Part shown: in pieces, positions 22,271 to 34,038 of the stretch
Numbering within the stretch: the stretch's first letter is position 1
Layout: every line of letters begins with the position of its first letter
Source: Asterella californica
Taxonomy: Eukaryota > Streptophyta > Marchantiopsida > Marchantiales > Aytoniaceae
Length of the DNA stretch: 64,000 nucleotides
Assembly (NCBI GenBank): GCA_036924285.1
Contig: JAYKYS010000012.1
Coordinates: forward strand, 12,586,001 to 12,650,000
Direction: 5' to 3'
The notes under the pieces: model-generated
The model's database searches: none
Seen by the model: only the letters and a program-made list of their open reading frames with translations
What the model was told of the DNA's origin: nothing
Translations under genes and position numbers: made by a program

Positions 22271-22715
22271 CCAAATCTCGAGTCGTTTGTAAATGCCAAC
22301 CAAGAGATGTAGATGAAATCACTCTTCTCCTTCCAAACCCGCCATGCTGTAATCTGAACTTCGATATCCTATTGTTCTCAACTAGAACTTCCAACTGGGC
22401 TCAAACTTCACAAGAAATTCTATCTAATCCCTCACTACTACTAGTTTCAAAATGAGCTGAAATTTCACAAGTAATAAGCTGATGTGCACACTCTAATCTT
22501 GGAAAGTTTCACTCTGAGATTTGATCCCATGCTCATGAAATAATTCAACCCTTGAATCCAAGCAACACGATTTTACTTCTGACTCTCAACTTCAGTCAAC
22601 CATTTCGAGCTCAAATCCAATCCAAACATAGGACTAATTTACATTACTACAACCAGCACGACTATTCAAACCCCTTGACAATACTGAAAGATCATCGTTC
22701 ATATTCTCGAGGCAG
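22271..22715. repeat. Dispersed repeat C, copy 1
   Basis: It is similar to 49820-50405 over most of its length, starting at GCCAACCAAGAGATGTAG and ending near GAAAGATCATC. The copy at 49820 has extra sequence (near 50030-50110) that is missing here. The family is not recognised; no coding region is convincing. It could be part of an LTR. Confidence 0.7.
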
Positions 22716-23035
22716 AGGTTATCGCAAGGCTCTTCCAACTTGGGAAGAATTCTCCTCACACATCTCGGATGAGCACCAAGAACAAGGGTGTTTCTACGGC
22801 AAGTAGTAGCAAGACTCATACTCATGTGACTACCCCTTTTTTCTCTATCTCTTGTGATCTTTTATGCATCATGGAAGGATTATCTGTAGCATGAGATAAT
22901 CCGCACCTGGAGGAGTTATAGAAGATAGCAGTGAGGAAGAGTATCAGCACTACAGACCTGGGACTGAGAAAGACTATTCTGTGACACTTGGAGCAAAAAG
23001 AGGTCGACTCCGACTGCTGCATTACACGTTCACCA
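22716..23035. other. Unassigned spacer with small hairpin
   Basis: I see no gene. GGATTATCT (22877-22885) and AGATAATCC (22894-22902) form a perfect 9-bp stem with an 8-nt loop. Confidence 0.5.
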
Positions 23036-24355
23036 GCTAATTCGGGGTCCAAAGGATACTTCTTTGCCTTTACAAGCACTACGTGCTTCTTTGGCTTTAC
23101 GGCTTCTCTGGCCGGCTTTACGATTTCCTTCGCTGAAATTGCTGAGAAAGGCTTGTTAGGTAAGTTTTTGCTCTTTTTTGTCCGTTTTTTTGTCTGTTTT
23201 TGGATAATAGATAGTTATTCACAATGAAATCAGGATGCGCTAATTCTTCTCAAAAATGCCAGTACAATAATGGCCTAAAGCAAAGAATTAGCATTTGATA
23301 CTAAAAATCTGCTATGCGAGTCCTAGAGAATTATTTTGGTGTCTTGGAGTGGTAATTTTAGTGCGCCTAGGAAGTCTCGTTCAAAGATGCAACCTAGACT
23401 TTCCAGGGGCGAAGGCACTCGACGAAGAAAGAGGTTTTTCCTTTCCTTGCCCCCCTCCGGGTGTGCAGAAATCGTAAACTTTCTAGCCTTCGGGCCTTCA
23501 GGACCACTCGGGTCGCTTACTCCGTGCTTTGGGCCCTTCGGGTTCGGGTCGAGCCTTACAAACCTAGCCAAACAAAAAAAAACATTGTTTATTCTCTGAA
23601 AAAATAGATCTTTTTTTTCCTAGCTTTTCACTACTTACTGTCTTCGCGACGACTATATCTTGCTACGCATCTTTACTGGCTATGCCCCCCCCACCCTCTG
23701 GCTTTGCGCATATTTAAGAGTTGTGATGCTTATTAAGGTTCCTAGGAATAAAGCTTCGCTTCTTGATAGATTGGATACGTTTTTTTTCGGCCTGAAGCGA
23801 AAGTTTGAGTTTTTCTTGGGGGAAGGTTCGCGGATACGCCAATTGCTATCAGTTTGCCGGAAACAAAGGCCGGACCATCGCCTATTTGGCTTACGTCTTG
23901 CGTTCCTCCTTGGCCAAGATGTTTGCAGCGAAGTTTAAACTACTCTCGCCCACAATTGAAGAAAGGGCCCTCATCAAACAAAGATCCAAGAAATGAAACC
24001 CATACATTTTGCACGACCAAATTTTAGAAAATGTTTGGCAGACCAAAAAACTGACTCTAAAACAAAAATTCTTATTTCGGAGCTTCAAAAACCAAAAAAA
24101 AATAAAAAACAATCTGACTTTTCCATACAATTACAAACTATAAAAAAGTTGTTTGCTGCCTATAACTCCTAAAATTATGTTATCCGCGTACCGGAGGTAC
24201 TTAAGTCTTTTTAATCCTTCTTTCTCAGCCGTTTCTAGAAGCGTCCTTCGGCCCAAAGGACACGAAACTTTATTGCTCACCATTTTGAGGTATTGCTTAT
24301 ATTCTCCCCTGCTCGTGTCTCAAATTCGTGCCTTGAGCACGTCTAGTAGTAAGTG
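23036..24355 (+). other. Probable mitochondrial DNA insertion (NUMT)
   Basis: Base composition and texture change here: repeated CTTCGGGCC/GGCCTTC-like runs, CCCCCC tracts and short GGC-rich words, as in bryophyte mitochondrial intergenic and intron DNA. It contains a group II intron maturase-like C-terminus (23805-23996). A GTGCG motif, the usual group II intron 5' end, lies at about 23360. Edges are approximate. The assignment is inferred from texture and one protein motif. Confidence 0.55.
23805..23996 (+). pseudogene. Group II intron maturase domain X-like fragment
   Basis: The frame encodes [20 protein letters not shown] followed by [16 protein letters not shown] and a basic end (IKQRSKK). 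The spacing of tyrosine, leucine, S/C-x-A and K-x-K resembles domain X of organellar group II intron maturases, which helps splicing of the host intron. The RT-like part upstream is not clearly open (23660-23805 has a possible remnant). As a nuclear copy it should be inert. It could be another mitochondrial ORF. Confidence 0.5.
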
Positions 24356-24814
24356 AAGAGGAGGATCATTGTCTTGGAGGTAGATCTGGAGACACAACAC
24401 CTGCTTATGAATGACTTGGAGCGTTTGATCTTTCTAAGACAGAAACATTTAGCAAAAGCATAGCGGAGCAAAGTTACAATTGTCAGCAGAGGGAGACAGT
24501 CAACAAGACAAAGGAAGAGGTTGTGCTTGAGATGAGAGCGCAGTTGGGATAGACTATGTCACTAAAGACCAAGTTGCTTTCAGTTTCTACAATAAGTGTT
24601 CTCATCGATTACAATCTTCTATCCTCTCTCATGCATACGCCGCCTCTTGCTACCTTTTGAATGTCTTCAAACTTAGACTCGTACGTCAATTTATCTAAAA
24701 AATCAACCCTCTTGCTAAGCAACTTCCTAGCTAAGTTGGGACCGTTTTGTCCTTATACTCAGACTTGCTTAATCAAGCAGCCCTCCAACTAAACGTACAT
24801 CTTGCTTAATAAAA
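24356..24814. other. Unassigned, weak coding texture
   Basis: A stretch near 24360-24545 reads EEDHCLGGRSGDTTPAYE then KTKEEVVLEMRAQLG with one stop, like a decayed gag or linker, but no family is recognised. The rest is non-coding. Confidence 0.3.
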
Positions 24815-25030
24815 ATTTCTAAACCCTCGATGTCATCTTAATGCAACCCAAATTATGAACTAAATCATGATTTTACGACACAAGCCACAAGATCACCTCA
24901 AGATCATCTCACACAGCTTACCCCTATAGTTGATTCATGTATCTCCTAACCCATAATCTCAGTTGCATGCGGAGGTTTAAGTCAACGTTTAAGGAGGATA
25001 TCGATCCTCTCATCTATATTATGAGCAAAC
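24815..25030 (+). repeat. Repeat E copy 2 with imperfect hairpin
   Basis: Arms 24841-24857 and 24952-24968 pair at 14 of 17 positions around a 94-nt loop. The right arm is followed by GCGGAGG, as in copy 1 at 16156. Flanking similarity to copy 1 includes the GATGTCATCTTAATGC / GATGCCATCTTGATGC word before the arm. Confidence 0.7.
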
Positions 25031-28000
25031 CTGTGACATCTACGTTTTGTGCACATATCGCCTTGTTGTGCCAGCGGAAGCTCTTGCTCAATAGATCACG
25101 AAACTCACAACGCTAACCTCCAAATCACAATCACATGTTAACGTTCATGCACCACTTTTTTATCTCGTTTGGTCTGGACAAGAGCCGGACGTCTCCCTAA
25201 CTCTCAAGCTCAACATTCCCCAAGTCCCGACCTAGATCTCATTAAGTCGATCTCAATACATGAGCAAGTCACAACGTGACTTTGGACGGATTTCTCATAA
25301 AGTCTAAGGTCATAAATGATGCCTCTAACACACCCTAACGGTCCAACCGTCCATAATGTCCGTTTGGATCCAGGCTTCCGAACGGTGATCGAGTCCGTCT
25401 TCTTGTTCTCTAATCTTGTCCTAACCCTTAGATTGTTCTGAAGTCTATACGTCCACGTCTGGATCAAAATATGCCTTGGTACTGATCTAACCATCATCTC
25501 ATGTCTCTAGAGTCGCCCGTCAAACTCTGGGGTCGGGTGACTCATCCGGACGCACCCAAACAAACGAGTCCCCTCATATATACTTCTAGGGATCAGCGGC
25601 TCCACCTTCCTCCTTGGTCCTAAAAATTTATATCACAACTTGATCACATGATCGAATATAATTCTCAACTCTGATGTCAGTTCGAGGAGTTCTTAGTATC
25701 ATTAGAAAGTTCTCGCCGAGACTTTTTCTATGATCTTTTCTTCCTTGAGGTAGCTCTCGAAATAGTCAAGGAAAGCTGCAAATTGCCTCCATTGGAACAT
25801 GTGACGAAGTATTATAAAAGAGTAAATCTCCATCTTTTTCATGCTTTGTCGGTTCTCAATGTGAAGCGTCAATTGTCTTCGATTCAATGGCTTGGTCTTC
25901 GGTTGGGTCATTCCGATGGATGTTTTTGACACACAAGAAGCTCATGAAGTCACTCCGTCGATACCATCGACCACCAAGGTAGTAGAAGGAAAGACAAACC
26001 TATGTCTTCCAGATCATTCTCATATTTACGAAGTCCAACGTAATTCACATCCAAAGCATGAAGTCATGATGACTTTGATGTTTTTGTGTTGTGCATTCAG
26101 AGAAGAAGATATAACAAGAGCAAAGAATAAAAATGGAGTGCGAAGAATAGAATGAGGTATGAAGAAGAAATTTTCTCTAAATAGTCTTCGCTGAAGTTAC
26201 TCTTCTTCGTTGATAAACTTCTATGAGTCTTTTTGTCTTTCCCAACACTGTTGATACGCTATGATAAATGACTTAACTTGCTACTCTTATACATCACGAT
26301 GGCTTTAATCCATGTGCTACAGTTAAGGTTTCGCAGTTCCGCTGAAGTTCTTAGTCAGTCGAAGAACCAAGAAGTCATTTCTTACCGACTTCGTGGATAC
26401 TTCAATCCTTAGTAACTTCATCATTCAAACTATGTTTTCCTCGCACAACATATCGTTAGAAAGATCTTCACTCGAAGAATCCATCCATGAGGACTTCCAT
26501 CCAAACTGACTTCACTAAATTAGAATTTTAGTGAAGAAGGTCTACTCTCGAGGATTCAAGTGTAGATCTATATTCTATCTTATGTCTATTCTTCTTATTC
26601 ATTCTACAACTAGTCAATTAATTAACAAAAACAAAAAATCAAGGTTTCACAATCCAACAAATATTGTTCAATGCGATATGATAAGACGAAGTTGATGGGA
26701 AGTTAATCTGAGCTTTCTCGAGACCTCCTAAAGTCAAATGCTCGACTTACAACAAGATGAAAGCGTATGGAAACCATTTTCATGTAGAGAAATCAGGAGG
26801 AGGTCAATACAAGTCTTATGACTCAAGCATTGTTGCAATGGAATGATTCACAAAACTCAGTCATGCAGGTGTTCTAAGGAGTATAATTCAGCTAGATTAT
26901 AGTTTGAGAGAATCCGTAGTTTAGATTTGTGCAAAATCGTGTGAATGTGATTGTGATCTTGAGATCTTCAAACATTGTGAGTTTCAGTACGAGTTGACGG
27001 TTGAGTTGAAAGAGGTTGCTAAGAGAAGAGATTCGGAGAGATGAAAAGTATCAGGTTTCACGTTTTTGTGCATATTTCGCTATAGAGGTCAATGATAAGA
27101 GAGAAGATCGCAAGCCTGTAAGCACCGCTAAAGGTCTTAATTAGCCTCAACAATCTGTGCAATGCCTTTGGAATTCGCTCTAATCTTCAGATATTTATCA
27201 CATCTAGAGGGTTCCACTCCTCTTAAAAAAATCTCACATCCACAATGCTAAAGAATCTTATCACTTTGCTTTGATACCCCTATTACCCTAATCTGCACAT
27301 TCAACTGCTTGGAAAACATCTACTGTAAATTCCCAAAAGATCTATATCTTTAGCAAAGCAACAACTATTTTCTATTTTCTAGATATCTAGTGCTTTGTAA
27401 AGTAACATGGAATTCTGAAAGATCATCTTCATCCTGTAAGATCCCAACATCCAATTCGTTATTTCGTTATTTTCCTTCATTGAATGGTCCATCAAATGGT
27501 AACACGTAGAATGATGCAATAAGATGTACTATTCAGTTACACTGTTCAGTTATCGTCATTATAAGTTCTATTTCCTTTAGAGTCACACATCTTATCATCC
27601 TGTTGATGAAAGTCAACTACGATGAATGCACTTGCAGTCAACAATCTTCGTAGAGGTCACGACTTACTTATTAACTCTGAACGACTACCACAAATAGTCA
27701 TTTCAGAGTTATCAGAGTGGAACGGGAAAAAAATTTATATAGTTGTAATGATTTTAAATGGTTTCACAATAGTTTTATTTACAGTCAGATAATTGCTCCA
27801 AGAACAAAAGTAAAATATCTAGACTTGCAAGAACAATACTGAAATATCTTCAAGGTACATTCTCTTTACAACGACACACCGTACAGTATTTTGTGTGGAC
27901 GGACAGAACGTTTTATGGCGAAGATTTGAGCCGCTCCAAAATACGTTGAGATGCTAACATACAAGGAAAGTGTATCCTCAAGTGATAGATTGTAGTAAGT

Positions 28001-29455
28001 CGAAAGTAATCTTCACTTTTTGACAAAAACACTTATAATTAAATCATTAAACTAGTCCATTGGTTCCTCTTCACTCCTTTAAAACTAGAGTCAGCCAGTG
28101 ATTAGAACGAAGCAGTTAGGACCCCAAAACCTTGCTCCAAATAAGATTTATGATACGGCTCACTGGAACCAAATATGCATGGACGGTCAGCTCTGGGGAA
28201 ATTTTGCTCGTTTGTTGTTATTGAAAAAAATACAAATGTTATGTGAAAAGTTTATACCAACCTGAAAGAAAAAATAAAATGTATCTTTAAATAAATATTG
28301 AGTGAAAGCTAGACCTGGCGATGCAAGAAGATCCACACCTAAGTTCATAATCCATAAGAGAACAATAAAATACGCGTTTCACAAACTACTATCCGAGAGG
28401 CTACTCCCAAACACATCACCTATAATTGTAATTTCGTTAATTGTATAACTATTTAAAATATATAAACTAATAATAATAATAATAATTTAAATCAATAAAT
28501 TAAACCCTTGCATATTTGCAGATGCTATTTCTAGTGACACTCAACCAAGACTTTGACGACTTGATGTTAATTTTATTTATTTAGGTATGCACATTCACCT
28601 TCTTCCGAGTTCGGAAGAAGAAAATATGCATATAGTTTAATTTATTATCTGACTCTTCCAGTGAGAAGAATGAGGTAATAAATTAAACATTCATAAACCC
28701 AGAGTATGAGTATGAAAGTATTAAAATGAAAGTATTAAAGAGAACATTCTTTTTTTCTTCCCAATGTAGTTTGAATCTGCAAAAAAAATTCCTTTTTGTT
28801 CCAAAAGACCTTGAAATCTCCATCCTAACATTTCTTTGTCAATACTCATTAGTTTGTTTCGAGATGAATCATAACTTGTAAAGTTGATGAATAGTTTCAA
28901 TTTGATTCTTTATCACACAGATTTTAAATTAAAACAAAGACGTAATCACCAAAAACATTTTATGCATACGGGTTAATTTCTCTGTTCTCTGACAGCAAAC
29001 ACTCAAAATTAGGGTATTCTGGGTTACCCGGAGCAATTGTAGTCATACTCGAGATTTAATTCTCTTATTATTTGCTTCTAGTCTCCTGGATACATACCGC
29101 TGGTAGTGCGTTTGAGATTCTTTGCTTTATTCGTTATGTTCTCACATCTCCGGGTTCACTTAATATTTAATATTTATAAATATTTTGAGATAGTTTTTAA
29201 ATTCAATATAAAAATATTATTTAAATAAATAAATATATATTTATGATAACAATAAAAGAAAAATGATTACCCAAAAGTTCATGTTGCATATTATTTGTTC
29301 ATCGTAATTGATGTCGTGTAGACACTCTACATAATCTATATTGGCCGATGAGCTCTGAATATACATACAAAACGTACTTTTGTGAAAACAAGAAAAAAGA
29401 CAACCGATCGGCGCGGAAGAGAAAATCAAGAAAGGGGATTCGTCAATACATGATA
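25031..29455. other. AT-rich spacer, no gene seen
   Basis: Open frames are short and without domains. 25700-26560 is rich in GAAG/CTTC words. 28430-28500 and 29160-29240 are very AT-rich. I found no repeat partner in the window and no RNA gene. Confidence 0.6.
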
Positions 29456-29459
29456 TATA

Positions 29460-29655
29460 ATTCCCTGCTTGGTACTTTTGTGAAAAACCAGACGGGAAGT
29501 CGGGAAGTTTCTCTCTAATATTAATTGTGCATAGAAATAGTCACCAGAATTCCTTGCTTGGTTTTTGTCACTTTTCTGGAAAACCAAGCGGGAAGTCAGG
29601 AAGTTTCCCTCTAATATTAACAGTGCATAGAATTAGTCACCAGAATGTGAATAAC
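29460..29655. repeat. Tandem duplication, about 98 bp x 2
   Basis: Unit 1 (about 29460-29550) and unit 2 (about 29551-29650) share TTCC(C/T)TGCTTGGT, CGGGAAGTC(G/A)GGAAGTTT, CTCTAATATTAA and GTGCATAGAA(A/T)TAGTCACCAG, with small differences. Confidence 0.85.
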
Positions 29656-29687
29656 CCATTAGTACCGAAATAATAATAAACTCGTCT

Positions 29688-29805
29688 CCTCTTAGGGTAG
29701 GTTTAAACAGAAAAAAATATTTCATATAATTAAAGTGTTTCCTCCTCCGGGGTAAGTTTAAACAAAATAAAAATTCTATATAATAAAGTGTTTAAAAGGG
29801 TGTCA
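29688..29805. repeat. Tandem duplication, about 58 bp x 2
   Basis: Two successive units carry GGGTA(G/A)GTTTAAACA, an A-rich run and TAAAGTGTTT. Confidence 0.75.
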
Positions 29806-29905
29806 CTGAACATTCATTCTCTACTAAACTTCCCAAGATATCTCAGGATTGATTCAATCTACAAATAACTTCAAAAATAAATATACATTAAAATATATGT
29901 TGAGG

Positions 29906-29945
29906 AACTAACCGAGGGTGAATATACATACACCCTCGGTTAGTT
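29906..29945. repeat. Perfect 15-bp hairpin
   Basis: AACTAACCGAGGGTG (29906-29920), a 10-nt loop, then its exact reverse complement (29931-29945). It lies about 1.1 kb upstream of the LIN37-like start codon. It could be a footprint of a small inverted-repeat element; function unknown. Confidence 0.8.
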
Positions 29946-30329
29946 GAGAATAATATCATGTTGTTTCACATGTAGAGAAGGGCAATTAGGATGTGTAGAG
30001 TTGACGTAAAGAGGAAGGGAAGTTTCCGAGGATTAGCCTCATTTACTGAACAGCAAATTACCGTAGAGTGTAATACGACTCGTTCAGCGGACTGAAGGAG
30101 CAAAGAAAGGGTACTTTGGAGAGCGCTTCTACGGTAGCCCGTGATATCTCACCTTCCTGACCGGTGACTTAAGGAAGACCCGAGGTTCTTTTACAGAGGA
30201 CGACTTTAACTCCAGCCAATGGGAAGTGGCTAGAGTGCGCGATAGAGGATAAAATAATTCGCAGGGGCCGGAAAAGACAAGTTCGATTTTGGAGATTATT
30301 AAGTTTCGAGGACACGACGCAGTGACACG

Positions 30330-31011
30330 CAAGAGCTAATCATCGTCGGCTGCCGCTCCATCGCCTTCGTTCATTTTTCAAACTCTTTCTTTCAAAAAAT
30401 CCTTCCTTTCGCGGCCTCTTCCACTCTTCTCTTTGTCTTCTCGTTTCCTCCTCAGCGCTGTGCTTCGTCCGCAGCGCTCTGTCGCTCGCGTTCTCGTTCT
30501 CGTTCTCGTTACCTTCATTATTCTTTTACTTAACTTTTCTTCGAACTAGCGGACGTTCATCTGGAGGCGAAACATACGCTAGAAGGTGATCTGTATCATC
30601 GGTCTTCTATGAGGCGCCAGATTTTGTTCAAATCATTGTTCTCGGAAGAGAAGGACATGATCGAAAGTTAGATTCGATTGAGCTTGCGCTCCGTGAGATT
30701 AAGTCTATAGGTGACAGTTCTCTGTAGGGATTATCTGCAGAGCTTTTTGAGGAGTAGAGTTTAATTTGGGTCCCGATTCAGCGGTGGAAGACGCAGATAG
30801 TCAGGGAGGTAGATTTCGAGTGGGGTTCAAAGCTTTCTACCACCGATTGAGGTTAAGCAGTTTTCAACTTGGATTGTCTCATTTGGGTGTGGTGGAAAAG
30901 AAGGTACCAGTCCGTTCAAAATAGTTGCATCTCGATGGTTGTTTAAGAGATTGGTTTGTTTGATTCGACCAGGGAATTAGAAAAGAGAATGGGGAGAGGG
31001 CGGAAGAGGGA
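30330..31011 (+). promoter_or_regulatory. 5' leader region of the LIN37-like gene
   Basis: Strongly CT-rich DNA begins near 30345 (TTTCTTTCAAAAAATCC, CTTCCACTCTTCTC) and includes a TTCTCG hexamer run (30489-30512), which is typical of plant 5' leaders. Several upstream ATGs precede the coding start. One (30989) opens a 36-codon frame overlapping the main start (stop near 31099), so it could lower translation of the main frame. A leader intron is possible but I could not place it. Confidence 0.5.
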
Positions 31012-34000
31012 ATGGGAAAGGAGACAGGGTGTGGAAGGCGACGAGGAGAGGAAGAGGAAGGCGATGGAAAACTGGCAGCAGCAGGAGGAGGAGGGTTGAG
31101 GTCCGAGGGTGAGGAGGTAGAGGAAGGAGAAGTTGACGAGATGCATCAACTGCCTAGGTCATCGCTCGCTGCTGCGAGTATTCCGTCTGCAAAAGGCTCG
31201 TTTTTCCTGTCGTCCCAGAACAATCATCATCATCAGAATGATCATCAGCAGCCTTCCGTGAAAGAACAGAATCAGCAGACAGAATCTTCGCCCCTCTCTA
31301 ATAGCAGGGTTTCGTCCCGAACAGCTGCTTCATTCAAGCAGAGGACACTGGGACAAAATATGCCTGGCGGAGGTACAGCCCGCCCACCGATTCAGTTTGC
31401 AGTATCGTCTGCTGCTCAACTAGCCCGCCCGGTGGCCATGCCTGCTCGTTCCTCAAATCATGTTTTGCAAGCAGAAGAACAGGATTTGGCGTCTCACTTC
31501 CAGGGCGGTGGAAGACCCACAGGTTCACTACCCCCTACCTCATCTGTCGCTCATGCAGGATCGAGACCCCAGGTCTCCGTCGCGAATCATACTGTCCATG
31601 TAAAAGGATTAGCTCAGCATAGTCAACTCAGAACTACTTTTCATCGTCCTGCGTCAAGGAGTGCATCTCCTGGAGCCCTGCAGCAGCCATCCGAGGGGAT
31701 TTGTCAGCATGGGCAGTCAGTACCAGCGGGAACAGCCCTCCCGTCTGGCACTTCGCATTCCCAGGTGTCTCGGGCTCAAAGCCCACAGCTGAGTCAAAGT
31801 CAAACTCTTCATCAGCAACAAGTAGCAAGCTCGACAGTAGCTACGCAGCAGCAGGTGCATTCTTAGCCGTGGTAATATCAGGCTTTTGGAATCAGTTAGT
31901 TAAAGTGTGCGATGCAACTTTCAGACCTGGATTCCATGTAAATTTACCGTCCATGATTCTTCAGCAGTAGAAGACGGATTGAAACACTTTCTCGGCGAAG
32001 ACTGCTGATTTCTTTCTGAGACGGATCTCCAAAACTTCTCCCTCTTAAGACTTGTGGTGTCGCTTTTCATCTTTGCAGGTGTCTTCAGCAGTTCGTTCTC
32101 CTGGTTCTGGATCTAATCTGGCGATCAGTAACGACCTCGAACTGAGGTAACGATTGTTCGAAGCTAATTCTTCGTTTCATGTATGACGCCTCTCTTTCCC
32201 ACTCTGTAATTTCTTTGTCCTGACCTTGCTTGGTAAGACGATACTTCAGTTGAACCGGGGGCTGTATGAAGAGCAAGTTGGTTGGCATCCCAAATCTTCC
32301 TTCTAATTAAGCTGAAGTTTATCAATGCAGGGACAGAAATTTGGACAGCAGTATCTTGGTGAAAGTGTGCGATAGAAAAGTAAGAGAAAAGGACTTGACC
32401 TGGTTTGAGCTTGGCTTGGTTGAAAGTCACCAAAGACAGTTTACATTCATCGATGCTGAAGTGTCTCGTTGTCTTATTACAGGTGAGGTTGTCCTCCGAG
32501 CAAGATCCAACCTCCCTCTATGCATTATGCCGTCGGTGGGTCCGCAACGATCTGCCGAGAACTGACCAGGTTGGTGGAGAACATTGTATGGGTATGTCAG
32601 TCTCGCCGGGGATAGGTTAGATCAGTATCAACTCACAGTGAACTTATGGAACCTGTGTGAATTCAGCGAAGGCAGCTGAACAAAGATAATTGACCTGACG
32701 CAGTCATCGAGCATAATGTCTAAATTTGGCAACACAAATTTCCAATGTTAGATTTGCATCATCGAGGAGGGTGTTATATAGGCTGACACGCACAGTCAAT
32801 TCAAGATAAACAGCTTAATACCTGTCCGCTAGTCAGGACCTTAGGACAACGAGAAGTGTGTCCGTAGGTCCTTTGATTGTGGATTGGAGATCCTTGTTGA
32901 CTACGGACTGTGTCTTTGGTTAATTCTTTTGTGCGAGTTTTTCATGTGAGATGGTTATCTTCCCGTTTACATGAATGTTAACATATTGAATCCTGTATGA
33001 ACTGCTTTATACGGTGCTTCCGGATGTCAGACTTACGTGGAGGTCATGTTATGGCCATGAATGGACCTTTAGTGTATTATTATTATTATGATGGAAGTCG
33101 TCTGCCTGCAGCAGTGCCTGGTCTGAACTCACTTCTCAAAGTATAATGGAATACAATTTGCTTGCTAATGGAGACTTCATCGTATCAAGCTCTTCGCCCT
33201 AAGGGTTATCTATGTTGTTTTGTTCTAACAGGCACAGCTGTGGGAGCAACCTTCTCTCCCTAGGCCTTTGACAGCTGGCGAAGCACAGAAAGCCGAGTCT
33301 GAAGCGACGGAAAATGGCAATAAGAAAGAGGATTCTGGGCTGTCTGTCCAGGTATCGTGTGCACTGAGGTTATAATGGAGATCATTATAATGTTGTAAGG
33401 TTCCTGTCATGCTTTTTTGAGTTTTCTGAAACCTAGGGAGAAAATTACACGGTGGAAGTGTATTTTTAGCTAGCGACCTGCGGAAATGAGACACTTCGAT
33501 CTCTAACTCTTATCTAAATCTTCAGTTCCAGTTCGTCCATCACCCAGAGGGGGATGGTTGAAAAGGGTTCGATCTCCGGTATATTAGCAAATAGATGTCG
33601 ATCACTTCAAGCTCTCGTTGGATCTGTGAGGGATAAGTCTAGGGTGCATGAATTAGTTCATGAATTTGCATGTGTGACTCAGTTGTCTATCTACCTGCAA
33701 CGCAGTCGGATTTGCCAAACCCGGTCGATTCTATGTCTCAAAAGGAACTTCTGCAGCATCACGTTGAGCATTTCAAGAACATCCGCAAGAGGTACTTGAC
33801 ACGAACCATAATTTAATACTTTGGTCAATGTTCGTGAATACGCAGTCAAGACAGTTCTACAGGAGATTGGTTTGCAATGAACGAGCCATCGTTTGAGGCT
33901 CCGCATTTTTCTTCCTATGATTCCAGATGCAGAGAAGATCGAATGCGGCGAGTGGCAAGATTCAAGCAAAGATTAGCACTGCTTCTGCCTCCTAACAGTG

Positions 34001-34038
34001 ACAACCGGAGACGAGCGGACCCGTCTCATCATCCCTAG
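31012..34038 (+). CDS. LIN37: LIN37-like MuvB/DREAM complex subunit, seven coding exons
   Basis: LIN37 belongs to the MuvB core of the DREAM complex, which represses or activates cell-cycle genes in the nucleus. Coding exons: 31012-31854, 32079-32146, 32331-32358, 32483-32569, 33232-33351, 33706-33791 and 33927-34038. All introns are GT-AG, phases agree, and the total is 1344 nt (447 aa). Exon 1 encodes an acidic (EEVEEGEVDE), glutamine/serine-rich disordered region. Exon 4 has the family hallmark SLYALCRRWVRNDLP; exon 5 has LWEQPSLPRPL; exon 6 has QKELLQHHVEHFKNIRKR. The last exon ends with RMRRVARFKQRLALLLPP, the conserved C-terminal helix of plant LIN37. The start is the first in-frame ATG after a stop at 30961. 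Transcript ends are not known. Confidence 0.85.

Noticed and set aside
33518..33560. Possible extra exon of the LIN37-like gene after TTCAG
   Set aside because: Its frame meets a stop, and no donor keeps phase with the next exon; joining 33351 to 33706 directly preserves the family sequence.
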